The position numbers and the translations under genes were made by a program. A stretch of 64,000 nt of DNA, taken from Jiella endophytica. Its GTDB lineage: Bacteria; Pseudomonadota; Alphaproteobacteria; Rhizobiales; Rhizobiaceae. This document shows positions 8,714 through 18,248 of this stretch, one piece after another; the stretch's first letter is position 1; each line of letters starts with the position of its first letter. The notes below the pieces were generated by a model. It saw nothing but the letters and a program-made list of their open reading frames with translations. It did not search any database and was not told the DNA's origin. The stretch covers positions 868,001-932,000 of the forward strand of contig NZ_SOZD01000002.1 of NCBI RefSeq assembly GCF_004519335.1, read 5' to 3'.

Positions 8714-8736
8714 CCGCTTGGCTTTTGTCGGCCTGA

Positions 8737-10164
8737 TCAGACGGCCGGCCACTGATGGTGGATCGCCCCGTCCTTGTCGAAGCGATGGAAGGTGTGGGCG
8801 CCGAAAAGGTCCCGCTGGGCCTGGATGAGATTGGCGGTTCCCCTGGCCCGGCGATAGTCGTCGAAATAGGCGAGCGCAGCCGACAGCGCCGGCACCGGGA
8901 TGCCGGCCAGCGCGGCTTTCGCGACCACTCGCCGCAGCGCCGACTGGCCCTTCGCGACCCGGCCGACGAAATCCGGCGACTGCAGGATGTTCACCACCGT
9001 GTGGCCCTTGTCGTAGGCCTTGGCGATGTCGTCGAGGAAATGCGAACGGATGATGCAGCCGGCTCGCCAGATCTCGGCAATGGTGCCGAGCGGCAGGTTC
9101 CAGGAGTTTTCGTCAGAAGCGGCCGCCATTGCCGCATAGCCTTGCGCGTAGGCGATGATCTTGGCGGTCACCAGTGCCGATTCGAGTTCGGCAAGGCCCG
9201 CCTCGTCGGCGAAGAACTGCGCCTGACCGGGCTCGACGCCCTCATAGAGCTTCGCCGCATCCGCCCGCTCGCCGCGGCGCGACGACAGTCCGCGCGCGGC
9301 GACGGCGGCCTCCAGCGTCGTCGCGCCGACGCCGAGCTTTTCCGCCTCGATCACCGCCCAGCGGCCGGTGCCCTTCTGCCCCGCCTCGTCGACGATTACC
9401 TCGACCATCGGCGTCTCGGTCTCGGGATCGATCTCGTCGAGATTCACCGCGGTGATCTCGATCAGGTAGGAGGCGAGCTCGCGGGTGTTCCAGTCGCGGA
9501 AGACCTCGGCCATCCTCTTGGGCTCGAGCTTCAGCCCGTCGCGCATGATGCCGTAGATCTCGGCGATCATCTGCATGTCGGCATATTCGATGCCGTTGTG
9601 GATGGTCTTGACGAAATGGCCGGCGCCGTCCGGTCCGAGCCAGGCGACGCAGGGCTCGTCCTGATATTTCGCGGCGATCTTGGTCAGCACCGGCTCGATC
9701 AGCGGATAGGTGTCCTTGGCGCCGCCGACCATGATCGAGGGGCCGTGGCGGGCGCCGAGCTCGCCGCCGGAAACGCCCATGCCGACAAATTTCAGCCCGC
9801 TGCCCTCGACCTCCTTTGAGCGGCGGACGGTGTCGTTGAAGTCGGCATTGCCGGCATCGACCATCACGTCGCCCTCTTGAAGGAGCGGCCGGATCTTCGC
9901 CATCTCGTCGTCGACAGGCTGGCCAGCCGGCACCATGAAGACCACCCGGCGCGGCGTCTTCAGGCTCTTTACGAAGTCTTCCAGCGTCTCGGCCGGCAGG
10001 ACGTTGTCGGCAAGGTCCGGATTGTCGTCGCGCACGGCGAAGGCCTTTGCCGGCGTGCGGTTCTGCACTGCGACCCTGAAGCCCTTCTCGGCCATGTTGA
10101 GGGCGAGATTGGCGCCCATCGTGCCCATTCCGATGACGCCGATGTCGGCGGTGCCGTTTGCCAT
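8737..10164 (-). CDS. gnd: 6-phosphogluconate dehydrogenase, decarboxylating
   Basis: 475 residues, the full length of the long, dimeric form of the enzyme. It oxidises and decarboxylates 6-phosphogluconate to ribulose 5-phosphate with NADP in the pentose phosphate pathway. The N-terminus holds the dinucleotide-binding motif GVIGMGTMGANLALNMAEKG. The 6-phosphogluconate-binding segments MGVSGGELGARHGPSIMVGG and FVKTIHNGIEYADMQMI (the latter with catalytic Lys and Asn) are intact. The gene is flanked by an ABC exporter pair upstream and a chemotaxis receptor downstream, and appears to be its own unit. Confidence 0.97.
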   Translation of the reverse strand: MANGTADIGVIGMGTMGANLALNMAEKGFRVAVQNRTPAKAFAVRDDNPDLADNVLPAETLEDFVKSLKTPRRVVFMVPAGQPVDDEMAKIRPLLQEGDVMVDAGNADFNDTVRRSKEVEGSGLKFVGMGVSGGELGARHGPSIMVGGAKDTYPLIEPVLTKIAAKYQDEPCVAWLGPDGAGHFVKTIHNGIEYADMQMIAEIYGIMRDGLKLEPKRMAEVFRDWNTRELASYLIEITAVNLDEIDPETETPMVEVIVDEAGQKGTGRWAVIEAEKLGVGATTLEAAVAARGLSSRRGERADAAKLYEGVEPGQAQFFADEAGLAELESALVTAKIIAYAQGYAAMAAASDENSWNLPLGTIAEIWRAGCIIRSHFLDDIAKAYDKGHTVVNILQSPDFVGRVAKGQSALRRVVAKAALAGIPVPALSAALAYFDDYRRARGTANLIQAQRDLFGAHTFHRFDKDGAIHHQWPAV

Positions 10165-10254
10165 GATCCGTCTCCTCAGCCGTCGCGGGCTCTCTCTTGA
10201 AGGCCTTGGCGCCGGCGCGGCGCGAAGGTCGAATTGCAGGTTCGGCGCCCGGCC

Positions 10255-11016
10255 TCAGCTCTTCAACCGCCAGCCGGTCCGGAAGATATAGGTCACGGCC
10301 GCGAGCGTCGCCGCCAGGAACACCAGCGTCATGCCGAGGCTGACGGCGATCGAGACGTCGGACGAGCCATAGAACGCCCAGCGGAAGCCGGAGATCAGAT
10401 AGACCACCGGGTTGACGAGGCTGACCTCCTGCCAGAACGGCGGCAGCATCTTGATCGAATAGAAGCTGCCGCCGAGAAAGGCGAGCGGCGTGACGATCAG
10501 GAGCGGCACGATCTGCAGCTTCTCGAAGCCGTCGGCCCAGATGCCGATGATGAAGCCGAACATCGCGAAGGTGACGGCCGTCAGCACCAGGAACAGGAGC
10601 ATCCACACCGGGTGTTCGATGTGGAGGTCGACGAAGAGCGAGGCGGTGACGAGGATGATCAGGCCGAGGGCGATCGACTTCGTCGCCGCCGCCCCGACAT
10701 AGCCGAGGACGATCTCGATCGGCGAGATCGGCGCGGAAAGGATCTCGTAGATCGTGCCGGTGAATTTCGGGAAGTAGATGCCGAAGGCCGCGTTGGTCAG
10801 GCTCTGCTGCAAGAGCGACAGCATGATCAGCCCGGGCACGATGAAGGCGCCGTAGGAGACGCCGTCGACCTCCTGGATGCGCGAGCCGATCGCCGCGCCG
10901 AAGACGACGAAATAGAGCGAGGTCGAGATCACCGGCGAGATGATACTCTGCATGATGGTGCGGAAGGTGCGGGCCATCTCGAAGCGGTAGATGGCGGCGA
11001 CGGCGGTGTAGTTCAT
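10255..11016 (-). CDS. ABC-2 type transporter permease
   Basis: 253 residues, ATG at 11016 overlapping the stop of the ATPase gene (ATGA, 11013-11016). Six membrane segments can be picked out, for example [33 protein letters not shown] and [17 protein letters not shown]. The layout and the [18 protein letters not shown] segment near the C-terminus match ABC-2 family permeases of the YadH/NodJ group, which export lipids, polysaccharides or drugs. It works with the ATPase encoded just upstream. The substrate is not evident. Confidence 0.9.
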   Translation of the reverse strand: MNYTAVAAIYRFEMARTFRTIMQSIISPVISTSLYFVVFGAAIGSRIQEVDGVSYGAFIVPGLIMLSLLQQSLTNAAFGIYFPKFTGTIYEILSAPISPIEIVLGYVGAAATKSIALGLIILVTASLFVDLHIEHPVWMLLFLVLTAVTFAMFGFIIGIWADGFEKLQIVPLLIVTPLAFLGGSFYSIKMLPPFWQEVSLVNPVVYLISGFRWAFYGSSDVSIAVSLGMTLVFLAATLAAVTYIFRTGWRLKS

Positions 11017-11957
11017 ACCCGCTCCTCGACGAGATTGACGAAGATCTCCTCGAGCGTCGACTGCTTGGTGGAAAGGTCGCGCAGGCGGATCCCCTCCTCG
11101 GCGAGCCGGCGCATCAGGCTGGCGATGCCGGTCCGCTCGGCGTTGGTGTCGTAGGAATAGGTCAGGCTGCGTCCATCGGGCGAAAGCGCCAGATCGAACT
11201 CGGTGAAGCCCGCCGGCATTCGCTCGAGCGGCTCCATCAGCTGCAGCGTCAGCTCCTTGTGGCCGAGCTTGCGCATCAGCTCGGCCTTTTCCTCGACGAG
11301 GATCAGCTCGCCCCGCGAGATCACGCCGATGCGGTCGGCCATCATCTCGGCTTCCTCGATATAATGGGTGGTCAGGATGATGGTGACGCCGGCCTCGCGC
11401 AGCTTGCGCACCACCTCCCACATCTCCCGGCGCAGCGCCACGTCGACGCCGGCCGTCGGCTCGTCGAGGAAGAGCAGTTCCGGCTCGTGGGACAGCGCCT
11501 TGGCGATCAGCACCCGCCGCTTCATGCCCCCCGACAGGGTCATGATCTTGTTGTCGCGCTTTTCCCAGAGCGAGAGGTCGCGCAGCACCTTCTCGACATG
11601 GGCCGGGTCCTTTTTCTTGCCGAAAAGCCCGCGGGAAAACGACACCGTGTCCCAGACGCTCTCGAAGGCGTCGGTGGTGAGCTCCTGCGGCACGAGGCCG
11701 ATCTTCGAGCGGGCGAGGCGAAAGTCCCGGCCGATGTCATGGCCATCGACGGTGACTTTGCCGGAGGACAGATTGACGATGCCGCAGATGATCGAGATCA
11801 GCGTCGTCTTGCCGGCGCCGTTCGGGCCGAGCAGCGCGAAGATCTCGCCGCGGGCGATTTCGAGGTCGATGGCTTTCAGCGCCTGAAATCCGCCCTCATA
11901 GGTCTTCGAGACATTGGCGACGGACAGGATCGGCGGAGCTGGTGGCGAGACGGGCAT
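11013..11957 (-). CDS. ABC-2 type transporter ATP-binding protein
   Basis: 314 residues from the ATG at 11957; the open frame runs much further upstream but without family similarity. Walker A is GPNGAGKTT at 44-52, the Q-loop is VPQELT, the signature is LSGGMKRR, and Walker B is [12 protein letters not shown]. These are all intact, so it is a working ATPase. The C-terminal 90 residues are the extension seen in YadG/NodI-like exporters. It forms a two-gene operon with the permease at 10255-11016. Confidence 0.93.
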   Translation of the reverse strand: MPVSPPAPPILSVANVSKTYEGGFQALKAIDLEIARGEIFALLGPNGAGKTTLISIICGIVNLSSGKVTVDGHDIGRDFRLARSKIGLVPQELTTDAFESVWDTVSFSRGLFGKKKDPAHVEKVLRDLSLWEKRDNKIMTLSGGMKRRVLIAKALSHEPELLFLDEPTAGVDVALRREMWEVVRKLREAGVTIILTTHYIEEAEMMADRIGVISRGELILVEEKAELMRKLGHKELTLQLMEPLERMPAGFTEFDLALSPDGRSLTYSYDTNAERTGIASLMRRLAEEGIRLRDLSTKQSTLEEIFVNLVEERV

Positions 11958-12464
11958 GAAGAGACCGGCGGGTGTTCGCGCCGGATCGCCCGGCAATGGC
12001 CAACCGCCACATAGGCGGCGGGCCTCGCCCGGAAAGTGGAGGGACCCTCCTTCGCAGCGCAAGCGGCTCGCTTGTGCCGCCAAGGCGAACGCCCAATGTC
12101 GGGGCCGGGCCGGCGATCGGCCTGAGCTCTCGCCGTGCGGGATAGATGCCGGGAGGCAGAGAGGGCGACGTCGCGCGAAACTGCTGGGAGATGGCGCGGC
12201 ACCCCCTCCGGGCTGCCACCCGGCTCGCCCGCAACACGGGAGATCGAAGCGTTGCCGATGGCACCCGTCTTCCAGCGATCGCCCCTGCGGTCTCTCCGCC
12301 CCACCCCTCGCCATGACCATGCCCGCGCCTCTCGAGCTATGGCCGACGATCTTTTTCCGGCAACGGTGCCGCGAGGCGGGCAGCGCTCTAGTTTCGCACC
12401 GGAAGAGACGGCTCTGCCGCGGACGCCATGGCGCGACGCGGCCCAACTTTCGGGATCGATCAGG
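11958..12464. other. 507-bp intergenic region between divergent genes
   Basis: Separates the minus-strand exporter ATPase from the plus-strand zinc peptidase and must hold promoters for both. A short palindrome GGAGGGACCCTCC is near 12040. Open frames cross it on both strands but match nothing I recognise. I see no RNA gene. Confidence 0.4.
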
Positions 12465-13352
12465 ATGCGGTGGCAGGGAAGACGGCAGTCGAGCAATGTC
12501 GAGGATCGCCGCGGCGGCGGCTTTGGCGGCGGCATGGGCGGCGGCGGCATGCGCATTCCGGTGCGCGCGGGCGGCGGCGGCATCGGCATCATCGTGATCG
12601 CCCTCGTCCTGTGGCTCGGTTTCGGCATCAACCCGCTGGCGCTTCTCGGCGGTCTCGACGGCGGCGGCAGCGCACCCCAGACCAGCCAGCAGGGGCCGGG
12701 GGTCGAAGGCACCGCCGACCAGACCGACGATTTCGTCGCCACCGTCCTTGCCGATACCGAGGACGTCTGGGGCAAGCGCTTCCAGGCGGCCGGCGAGACC
12801 TATCCGAAACCGACGCTGGTGCTCTTCGACGACCAGGTGCGGTCGGCCTGCGGCATCGCCGGCTCGGCGACCGGGCCGTTCTACTGCCCGAACGACCAGA
12901 AGCTCTATCTCGACCTCACCTTCTTCCGGCAGCTGAAGAGCCAGCTCGGCGCCCCCGGCGACTTCGCCCAGGCCTATGTCATCGCCCACGAGGTCGGCCA
13001 CCACGTGCAGAACCTCACCGGGGTTCTGAAGCAGACCAACCAGCTGCGGCAGAACGCGTCCGACAGCCAGGGCAACGCCATCTCGGTGCGCGTCGAGCTG
13101 CAGGCGGACTGCTATGCCGGCATCTGGGCGCACGACACCCAGGCGGCCGGCTATATCGAGGCAGGGGATATCGACGAGGCGATGAACGCTGCCGAGCAGA
13201 TCGGCGACGACACGCTGCAGCGCAAGAGCCAGGGGGTCGTCGTGCCGGACTCCTTCACCCACGGCACCTCGGAGCAACGGCAGAAATGGTTCCACCGCGG
13301 CTACGAAAGCGGCGAGATCGGCCAGTGCGACACGTTCAAGGGCGGGATCTAA
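12465..13352 (+). CDS. Membrane-anchored neutral zinc metallopeptidase (YpfJ family)
   Basis: 295 residues from the ATG at 12465. The N-terminus has a glycine-rich run (residues 18-40), then one membrane segment ([20 protein letters not shown]). The zinc-binding motif HEVGHH is at 175-180 (His175, Glu176, His179), and a third ligand is likely the Glu of [10 protein letters not shown]. This is the layout of the putative neutral zinc metallopeptidases (YpfJ, domain of unknown physiological substrate). The catalytic domain should face the periplasm. The upstream in-frame extension is low in family similarity, so the start was placed at the MRWQGRRQS segment usual for this family. It stands alone as a transcript. 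Confidence 0.9.
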   Translation: MRWQGRRQSSNVEDRRGGGFGGGMGGGGMRIPVRAGGGGIGIIVIALVLWLGFGINPLALLGGLDGGGSAPQTSQQGPGVEGTADQTDDFVATVLADTEDVWGKRFQAAGETYPKPTLVLFDDQVRSACGIAGSATGPFYCPNDQKLYLDLTFFRQLKSQLGAPGDFAQAYVIAHEVGHHVQNLTGVLKQTNQLRQNASDSQGNAISVRVELQADCYAGIWAHDTQAAGYIEAGDIDEAMNAAEQIGDDTLQRKSQGVVVPDSFTHGTSEQRQKWFHRGYESGEIGQCDTFKGGI

Positions 13353-13411
13353 GGCGAGGCCCGTCGCGCTTCCGTCCGCCACGGAGGGCGACGGCGACCG
13401 ACCGCCTCGCC
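13353..13411 (+). terminator. Nested inverted repeats after the zinc peptidase gene
   Basis: GGCGAGG (13353-13359) pairs with CCTCGCC (13405-13411). Inside, CGTCGC (13362-13367) pairs with GCGACG (13388-13393), and CCGT (13372-13375) with ACGG (13381-13384). The structure starts immediately after the TAA stop. No U-run follows. Confidence 0.4.
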
Positions 13412-13460
13412 ACCGGAGGCGCTGATGCGGGCAACTTGGCACGAGGTGATGGGCTTGTAG

Positions 13461-13843
13461 CGCACGAGGACGGGTATCGAAGAATTCAAGCGTCGCCGAG
13501 CCGGCCAATTGCGGGCCGGTCAGACGGACTGGGAGCGCAGACTCTGGCGGCATCTTGAAAAAATACCGGTCGACGGGACGCATTTCCGGCGTCAGGTCCC
13601 CCTCGGCCATACATCGTGGATTTTGCCTCCCATCGTTTGAAACTGGTCATCGAGATCGACGGTGCGCAGCATGGGCAGCCTGCTCACGCGAAGGCGGACT
13701 TCGACAGAGACCGGTGGCTCGAATCCGAGGGCTACCGCGTCCTGCGCTTCTGGAACGACGATGTACGTTTCGAACTGAACGCAGTCTTGGACACGATCTT
13801 CGCCGCGGTCGAGGAACGGCGAAGCATGGTTCGCGGAGGCTGA
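13461..13843 (+). pseudogene. DUF559 endonuclease-like gene, frameshifted and without start
   Basis: The 3' part (13616-13843) reads as a normal DUF559 domain with [33 protein letters not shown] and a TGA stop. The 5' part is in a different frame and reads [20 protein letters not shown], then FRRQVPLG, which is the usual DUF559 N-terminal half. The frames join if one C is added in GGCCATAC near 13607, which would give the family sequence GPYIVDFA. There is also a TAG at 13458-13460 and no good start codon after it. So the gene is broken unless the missing base is a sequencing error. DUF559 proteins resemble very-short-patch-repair and restriction-type endonucleases. Confidence 0.75.
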
Positions 13844-13860
13844 CGCCTCCTCAACCGAAG

Positions 13861-13929
13861 CATTGCCGCATCCTTGACACGATCCTTGGCCTGTCCGAAG
13901 AGCGGTGGCACATGATGCACGGCGGCCGA
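13861..13929 (+). pseudogene. Second DUF559 3'-end remnant
   Basis: Bases 13868-13929 resemble the last part of the DUF559 gene just upstream. One copy reads VLDTIFAAVEERRSMVRGG and the other [19 protein letters not shown]. This looks like the tail of another DUF559 copy, joined directly to the palindromic element that starts at 13942. It has no start of its own. Confidence 0.55.
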
Positions 13930-13941
13930 CGCTCCGCCCCA

Positions 13942-14049
13942 CCTCCCCCTGCGCGGGGAGGTCGCTGCGAAGCAGCGGGTGGGGGGCGGCGGCGCCGTTT
14001 CACCCCACCCCGGCGCTGACGCGCCGACCCTCCCCCTCGAGGGGAGGGT
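13942..14049. repeat. 108-bp mosaic palindromic element (RIME-like)
   Basis: Four perfect hairpins and one enclosing pairing follow in order. CCTCCCC (13942-13948) pairs with GGGGAGG (13955-13961). CGCTGC (13963-13968) pairs with GCAGCG (13972-13977). GGGTGGGG (13977-13984) pairs with CCCCACCC (14003-14010). CGGCGC (14011-14016) pairs with GCGCCG (14021-14026). ACCCTCCCC (14027-14035) pairs with GGGGAGGGT (14041-14049). Such mosaic repeats are known from intergenic regions of rhizobia and relatives. The last arm supplies a GGGAGGGTGAGG stretch about 15 bases before the glyS ATG and may act as its ribosome-binding site. Confidence 0.8.
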
Positions 14050-14065
14050 GAGGACCGCCGAGACC

Positions 14066-16279
14066 ATGCCCGACCTTCTGCTCGAACTCCGCTCCGAAGA
14101 GATCCCTGCCCGCATGCAGCGCAAGGCGGCGGGGGACCTGAAAAAGCTCGTCACCGACGCGCTGGTCGAGGCTGGCCTGACCTATGAAGGCGCGCGCGAA
14201 TACTGGACGCCGCGGCGGCTGACCCTCGACGTCAGGGGCGTCGACGCCCGTTCGAAGGACGTCGTCGAGGAGCGCAAGGGCCCGCGCACCGACGCACCAC
14301 AAAAGGCCATCGAAGGGTTTTTGCGCGGCGCGGGGCTTGCCTCGATCGAAGAGGCGGGCGTCCAGACCGATCCGAAGAAGGGCGATTTTTACGTCGCCAC
14401 CATCAGGAAGCCCGGCCGGCCGGCGGAAGAGATCGTCGCCGAGGCGATGCCGAAGATCATCCGCGATTTTCCCTGGCCGAAGTCGATGCGCTGGGGCGCC
14501 GCCTCCGCGGCGCCCGGGTCGCTCCGCTGGGTGCGCCCCTTGCAGTCGATTCTCTGCACCTTCGGCCCGGAGACCGAGGAGCCGATCGTCGTCGACTTCG
14601 AGGTCGACGGCATCAGGGCCGGCAACCTCACCGCCGGCCATCGCTTCCACGCGCCTGAGCCGATCAAGGTGCGCCGCTTCGATGATTATGCGGCGAGCCT
14701 CGAAAAGGCTTTCGTCGTCCTCGACGCCGAGCGCCGCAAGGACATCATCCGCCACGACGCCGAGAATCTGGCCTTCGCCAAGGGGCTCGAAGTGGTGCCC
14801 GACGAGGGGCTGCTCGAGGAGGTCTCGGGCCTCGTCGAATGGCCGGTGACCCTGATGGGTGCCTTCGAGGAGGAGTTTCTTCAGATTCCCCCCGAGGTGA
14901 TCCAGCTCACCATCAAGGCCAACCAGAAGTGCTTCGTGGCCCGGCCGCAGGGCGGCGATCAGACCTCCACCCTCTCCAACGACTTTCTCCTCGTCTCCAA
15001 CATCGCGGCGAGCGACGGCGGCACCGAGATCGCCCGCGGCAACGGCAAGGTGGTGCGGGCCCGGCTCTCGGACGCCCTCTATTTCTGGCAGACCGACCAG
15101 GCAGACCTGCCGGATCTCGCCAGCCTGAAGCCGTCCGCCGACAAGTTCGGGCTCGATCTCGCGAAGCCTCTCGACCAGCGGATGGCCAAGCTCGACGCCC
15201 TCGGGATGACCTTCCATGCCAAGCTCGGAACGCAAGGCGAGCGGGTGGAGAGGATCGCGGCGCTGGCGGAAACGATCGCCGCAACCGTCTTCCCTGATGG
15301 GGCCGAGCTCGGCGGCGCAAAGGTCACCGGCGGCGAGATGAAGGCGCTCGTCCGGCGCGCCGCGCTGCTCGCGAAGGCCGACCTCACCACCGAGGCGGTC
15401 GGCGAGTTCCCGGAGCTGCAGGGTCTGATGGGCCGCTATTATGCGGCGCTGCAGGGCGAGCATCCAAGCGTTCAGGCGGCGATCGAGGAGCACTACAAGC
15501 CCCTCGGACCCGGTGATCAGGTGCCGAGCGATCCGGTCGCGATATCGGTGGCCCTCGCCGACAAGCTCGACATGCTGGTCGGTTTCTGGGCCATCGACGA
15601 GAAGCCGACGGGGAGTAAGGACCCTTATGCCCTGCGTCGGGCGGCGCTGGGGGTGATCCGCGCGGTACTGGAAAACCGCCTGACGCTGCGGCTCGGCACA
15701 CTGACGCCTGCCGGCGACCTCGTCGCCTTCTTCCACGACCGGCTGAAGGTGCAGCTGCGCGATTCCGGTGCGCGGCACGATCTGGTCGATGCGGTGCTTT
15801 CAGGGGGCGCCGACGCTGCGATCTCCCCCCTTGAGGGGGAGATCCACCAGTCTCAGAACGACGATCTCCTCGATGTCACACGCAGGGTCGAGGCGCTCGA
15901 CTCGTTCCTTTCCACCGAGGACGGCGCCAACCTCCTCGCCGGCTACCGTCGTGCGGCGAACATCCTTGCCGCAGAGGAGAAGAAGGGCACCGCGATTGCC
16001 GCGGCCGTCGAGCCCGCCCTCCTCACCGAAGCGGAAGAAAAGCTGCTCGCCGCCGCCATCGACCGCGCCGAGATCGAGCTCGCCGGGGCGCTTGAGACGG
16101 CCGACTACGAACAGGCGATGGCCGCGCTCGCCAAGCTTCGCCTGCCGGTCGACGCCTTTTTCGACAAGGTGCTGGTCAACGCCGAGGACGAAAGCGTGCG
16201 GGCGAACCGCCTGGCACTGCTGGCGCGTATCCGCGCCGCATGCGGCCGGGTGGCGGATTTCTCGCGCATCGCCGGCTGA
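14066..16279 (+). CDS. glyS: Glycyl-tRNA synthetase beta subunit
   Basis: 737 residues from the ATG at 14066, starting [18 protein letters not shown], which is the family N-terminus. It pairs with the alpha subunit to charge tRNA-Gly in the cytoplasm. The C-terminal tRNA-binding part (DALR-like) ends in FSRIAG. Residues about 579-593 ([15 protein letters not shown]) are an insertion compared with my knowledge of the family, which runs directly from DLVDAV to DDLL. The inserted DNA is a palindrome related to the repeat upstream. The alpha subunit gene glyQ, usually close by, is not in this window. A DUF559 remnant and a mosaic repeat lie directly upstream. Confidence 0.95.
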   Translation: MPDLLLELRSEEIPARMQRKAAGDLKKLVTDALVEAGLTYEGAREYWTPRRLTLDVRGVDARSKDVVEERKGPRTDAPQKAIEGFLRGAGLASIEEAGVQTDPKKGDFYVATIRKPGRPAEEIVAEAMPKIIRDFPWPKSMRWGAASAAPGSLRWVRPLQSILCTFGPETEEPIVVDFEVDGIRAGNLTAGHRFHAPEPIKVRRFDDYAASLEKAFVVLDAERRKDIIRHDAENLAFAKGLEVVPDEGLLEEVSGLVEWPVTLMGAFEEEFLQIPPEVIQLTIKANQKCFVARPQGGDQTSTLSNDFLLVSNIAASDGGTEIARGNGKVVRARLSDALYFWQTDQADLPDLASLKPSADKFGLDLAKPLDQRMAKLDALGMTFHAKLGTQGERVERIAALAETIAATVFPDGAELGGAKVTGGEMKALVRRAALLAKADLTTEAVGEFPELQGLMGRYYAALQGEHPSVQAAIEEHYKPLGPGDQVPSDPVAISVALADKLDMLVGFWAIDEKPTGSKDPYALRRAALGVIRAVLENRLTLRLGTLTPAGDLVAFFHDRLKVQLRDSGARHDLVDAVLSGGADAAISPLEGEIHQSQNDDLLDVTRRVEALDSFLSTEDGANLLAGYRRAANILAAEEKKGTAIAAAVEPALLTEAEEKLLAAAIDRAEIELAGALETADYEQAMAALAKLRLPVDAFFDKVLVNAEDESVRANRLALLARIRAACGRVADFSRIAG
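15802..15843. repeat. Palindromic repeat inserted in frame in glyS
   Basis: ATCTCCCCC (15821-15829) and GGGGGAGAT (15835-15843) form a perfect 9-bp stem around CTTGA. The preceding GGCGCCGACGCTGCG resembles the right half of the element at 13942-14049. It is translated as part of GlyS (ISPLEGEI), and the reading frame is kept. Confidence 0.7.
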
Positions 16280-16296
16280 GCGGCGCGGCGCCGCTC
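16278..16296 (+). terminator. Hairpin overlapping glyS stop
   Basis: GAGCGGCG (16278-16285) pairs with CGCCGCTC (16289-16296) around CGG and begins within the TGA. No U-run follows, so this is only a possible terminator. Confidence 0.4.
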
Positions 16297-16769
16297 GCAT
16301 CCTTGAAGAGCCTGGATTTGAAGGGTGCGCCGGCGCCGGCCGAAGGTTTCGGCCCGCGCCGCGTCGGGCGATCGCATCGGCGAATTCTTCGCATGGCCAA
16401 TCGTCGCATCCGGGACGAAACTGACCCGAAGCTTGCAGCGGCGGGAGCCGCTGCGACCCCGCGCCAAGATCCGAGCGCAACACACCATCAACTGCGCAAA
16501 GCGACCGCGCTGCGCCCGTTAACCCTCTGAAGAGACTCGTCTGTCAGATTTGCATCAAATTTGGCATAGTCCGCGTTCTTCGAGCAGGATTCGCGCAACA
16601 CGACTCACGAAACGGCGTTTTGTAACAATTCGTGAAGTGACGCGCCCGGAACCTGCCTAATTTGCAGGGGATAGAGGCAGGCAGGCACATGGGGTGTGAG
16701 GCGAAAGCCTCGGGGAACCACCCCAAAATTGTAATACTCGCCGAGCGACTTCGAGGGGGCTTCGAAGAC
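16297..16769 (+). promoter_or_regulatory. Long structured leader upstream of the lysozyme-like gene
   Basis: About 470 bases without a gene. An inverted repeat TCACGAA (16605-16611) / TTCGTGA (16629-16635) encloses TTGTAACAA. Further on GGGGTG (16691-16696) pairs with CACCCC (16719-16724), enclosing the tetraloop hairpin GAGGC-GAAA-GCCTC (16698-16711). The region 16540-16740 is less GC-rich than the surroundings. The second structure is about 45 bases upstream of the ATG at 16770 and could be a folded 5' untranslated region. It matches no riboswitch consensus I know. Confidence 0.4.
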
Positions 16770-18248
16770 ATGACGAACCGGAGCGCTGCTCTTGCAGCCG
16801 CGATGAGTCTCGCGCTGTTCCTGGCATACGGTGCCGTATTTGCCGGCGCCACGCCGGCCGCCGCCGCCTGGAACGAGCCCTGGAAGAAGTCGGACAAGGC
16901 GCTGGTGATCGACGCCTACGAGTTCAATCCGATCGACTGGCAGCAGCTCACCTCCGACAAGCGCATCGCAGGCTTCATCAACAAGGCCTCGGACGGCATG
17001 CCGCCGGAGTGGAACTGCAACAAGTACAAGGACGACGAGTACCAGCTCTGTAAGAACCGCTGGTGGAAGTACTCGGTCACCAAGGAACTCTATCTCACCC
17101 GACGCCAGATGGCGAAGATGAAGGGGCTGCTCTGGGGCGCCTATCATCTCGGCCGGCCGGGCAATCCCCGCGCCCAGGCCGACCATTTCGTCGATTTCGC
17201 CGAGCCCGCCGACGACGATCTCATCGCCCTCGACATCGAGGACAATTCCGACGAGTGGATGAGCCTTTCCGACGCCGAGATCTTCGCCGACCAGATCAAG
17301 ATCCGCACCGGCCGCTATCCCGTCCTCTACACCAACGGCTCGACCGCCAAGTTCATCTCCGACAACCGCGCCGACTATCCGCTCCTGTCGCGCCTGCCGC
17401 TCTGGTATGCCCGCTATCGCGGCAACATCGCCGGCAAGTTCCCGGAAGAGACCTGGCCGTCCTATGCGCTGTGGCAGTTCTCCTCGATGCACAACTGCAA
17501 CAAGCGATCCTGCCCCTACCGGGTGAAGGGTGCCTCGACCAATATCGACGTCAACGTCTCGACCTTTGACGTCGCCGGTCTCGCCAAGGCCTGGCCCTTC
17601 GACGAGCTGATCAAGAAGCCCGAGGACGGCGCTGCCGGCGATCTGATCGCCGCGGTCTCGGACAAGACCAAACAGGCCGTCGCCATGGCCAACGAGATCG
17701 GCAAGACGGCGACCCCGTCCGAGCCGGGCGACACGCTGGTCGCCGCCTACGGCCCGGCCGAGCATCACGCCGCCATCGACCCGTTGAAGATGCTGACCTC
17801 GATCGCCAGGGGCGAGAAGAAGGACGTCGCCGGCGCGACCCTCGCCGACGCATCGCCGGCAAAAGCCTCGGTCCTTTCTGGCGAGGCCGCGAGCGCCATC
17901 GCCAAGCATGTCAGCGCCTTCCACGAGACGATCTCGCTCGCCGCGAAAAGCCTCGACCGGCTGATCGTTCCGCCTGCGGAGGCCGCGATCCGGCTTCCGG
18001 ACGAGACCAGACCCAAAGGCCGCGACGAGCGCGCCGGCCTTCAGCATTCCCATGTGATGAAGGTGATCGCCGCCGCCGAGGCGGAGCGCCGCGCCAATGC
18101 TCTGCCGATGCCGGCGCGGATCCTCTCGCAGCTCGGTCCGGACCGGTCCGACCGCGGCGCCCGGGTGCGCCGGATGAGTGCCGAGCATCTCGCTGCCCTC
18201 GACACGGCCGACCGCCGCATCTTCGGCGCCTTCGAGACCACCCGCTGA
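16770..18248 (+). CDS. GH25-like lysozyme, secreted
   Basis: 492 residues. The ATG at 16770 has a GAGGGGG ribosome-binding site and gives a signal peptide ending around ATPAAAA. Residues about 45-260 look like a glycoside hydrolase 25 (muramidase) barrel: ALVIDAYEFNPIDW at the first strand, GAYHLGRPGN, ALDIEDN (acidic active-site strand) and PVLYTNGSTAKF. The C-terminal 230 residues are Ala/Glu-rich, with no domain I recognise. GH25 enzymes cut the MurNAc-GlcNAc bond of peptidoglycan. The first acidic strand reads VIDAYE where typical members have GIDVS, so activity is not certain. The gene lies upstream of the Sua5-type gene with a 157-base gap. Confidence 0.75.
   Translation: MTNRSAALAAAMSLALFLAYGAVFAGATPAAAAWNEPWKKSDKALVIDAYEFNPIDWQQLTSDKRIAGFINKASDGMPPEWNCNKYKDDEYQLCKNRWWKYSVTKELYLTRRQMAKMKGLLWGAYHLGRPGNPRAQADHFVDFAEPADDDLIALDIEDNSDEWMSLSDAEIFADQIKIRTGRYPVLYTNGSTAKFISDNRADYPLLSRLPLWYARYRGNIAGKFPEETWPSYALWQFSSMHNCNKRSCPYRVKGASTNIDVNVSTFDVAGLAKAWPFDELIKKPEDGAAGDLIAAVSDKTKQAVAMANEIGKTATPSEPGDTLVAAYGPAEHHAAIDPLKMLTSIARGEKKDVAGATLADASPAKASVLSGEAASAIAKHVSAFHETISLAAKSLDRLIVPPAEAAIRLPDETRPKGRDERAGLQHSHVMKVIAAAEAERRANALPMPARILSQLGPDRSDRGARVRRMSAEHLAALDTADRRIFGAFETTR

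Noticed and set aside
8533-8736. A 67-codon frame in the AT-rich region
   Set aside because: Codon use is unlike all other genes here, no ribosome-binding site is seen, and the sequence looks like a promoter region.
11958-13610. Upstream extension of the exporter ATPase to 865 residues
   Set aside because: It would run antisense across the zinc peptidase gene, and the family N-terminus is at 11957.
16691-16724. A known riboswitch upstream of the lysozyme-like gene
   Set aside because: The hairpin lacks the conserved core of the SAM-II, SAH, cobalamin, glycine or guanidine classes as I know them. Kept only as an unassigned structure.
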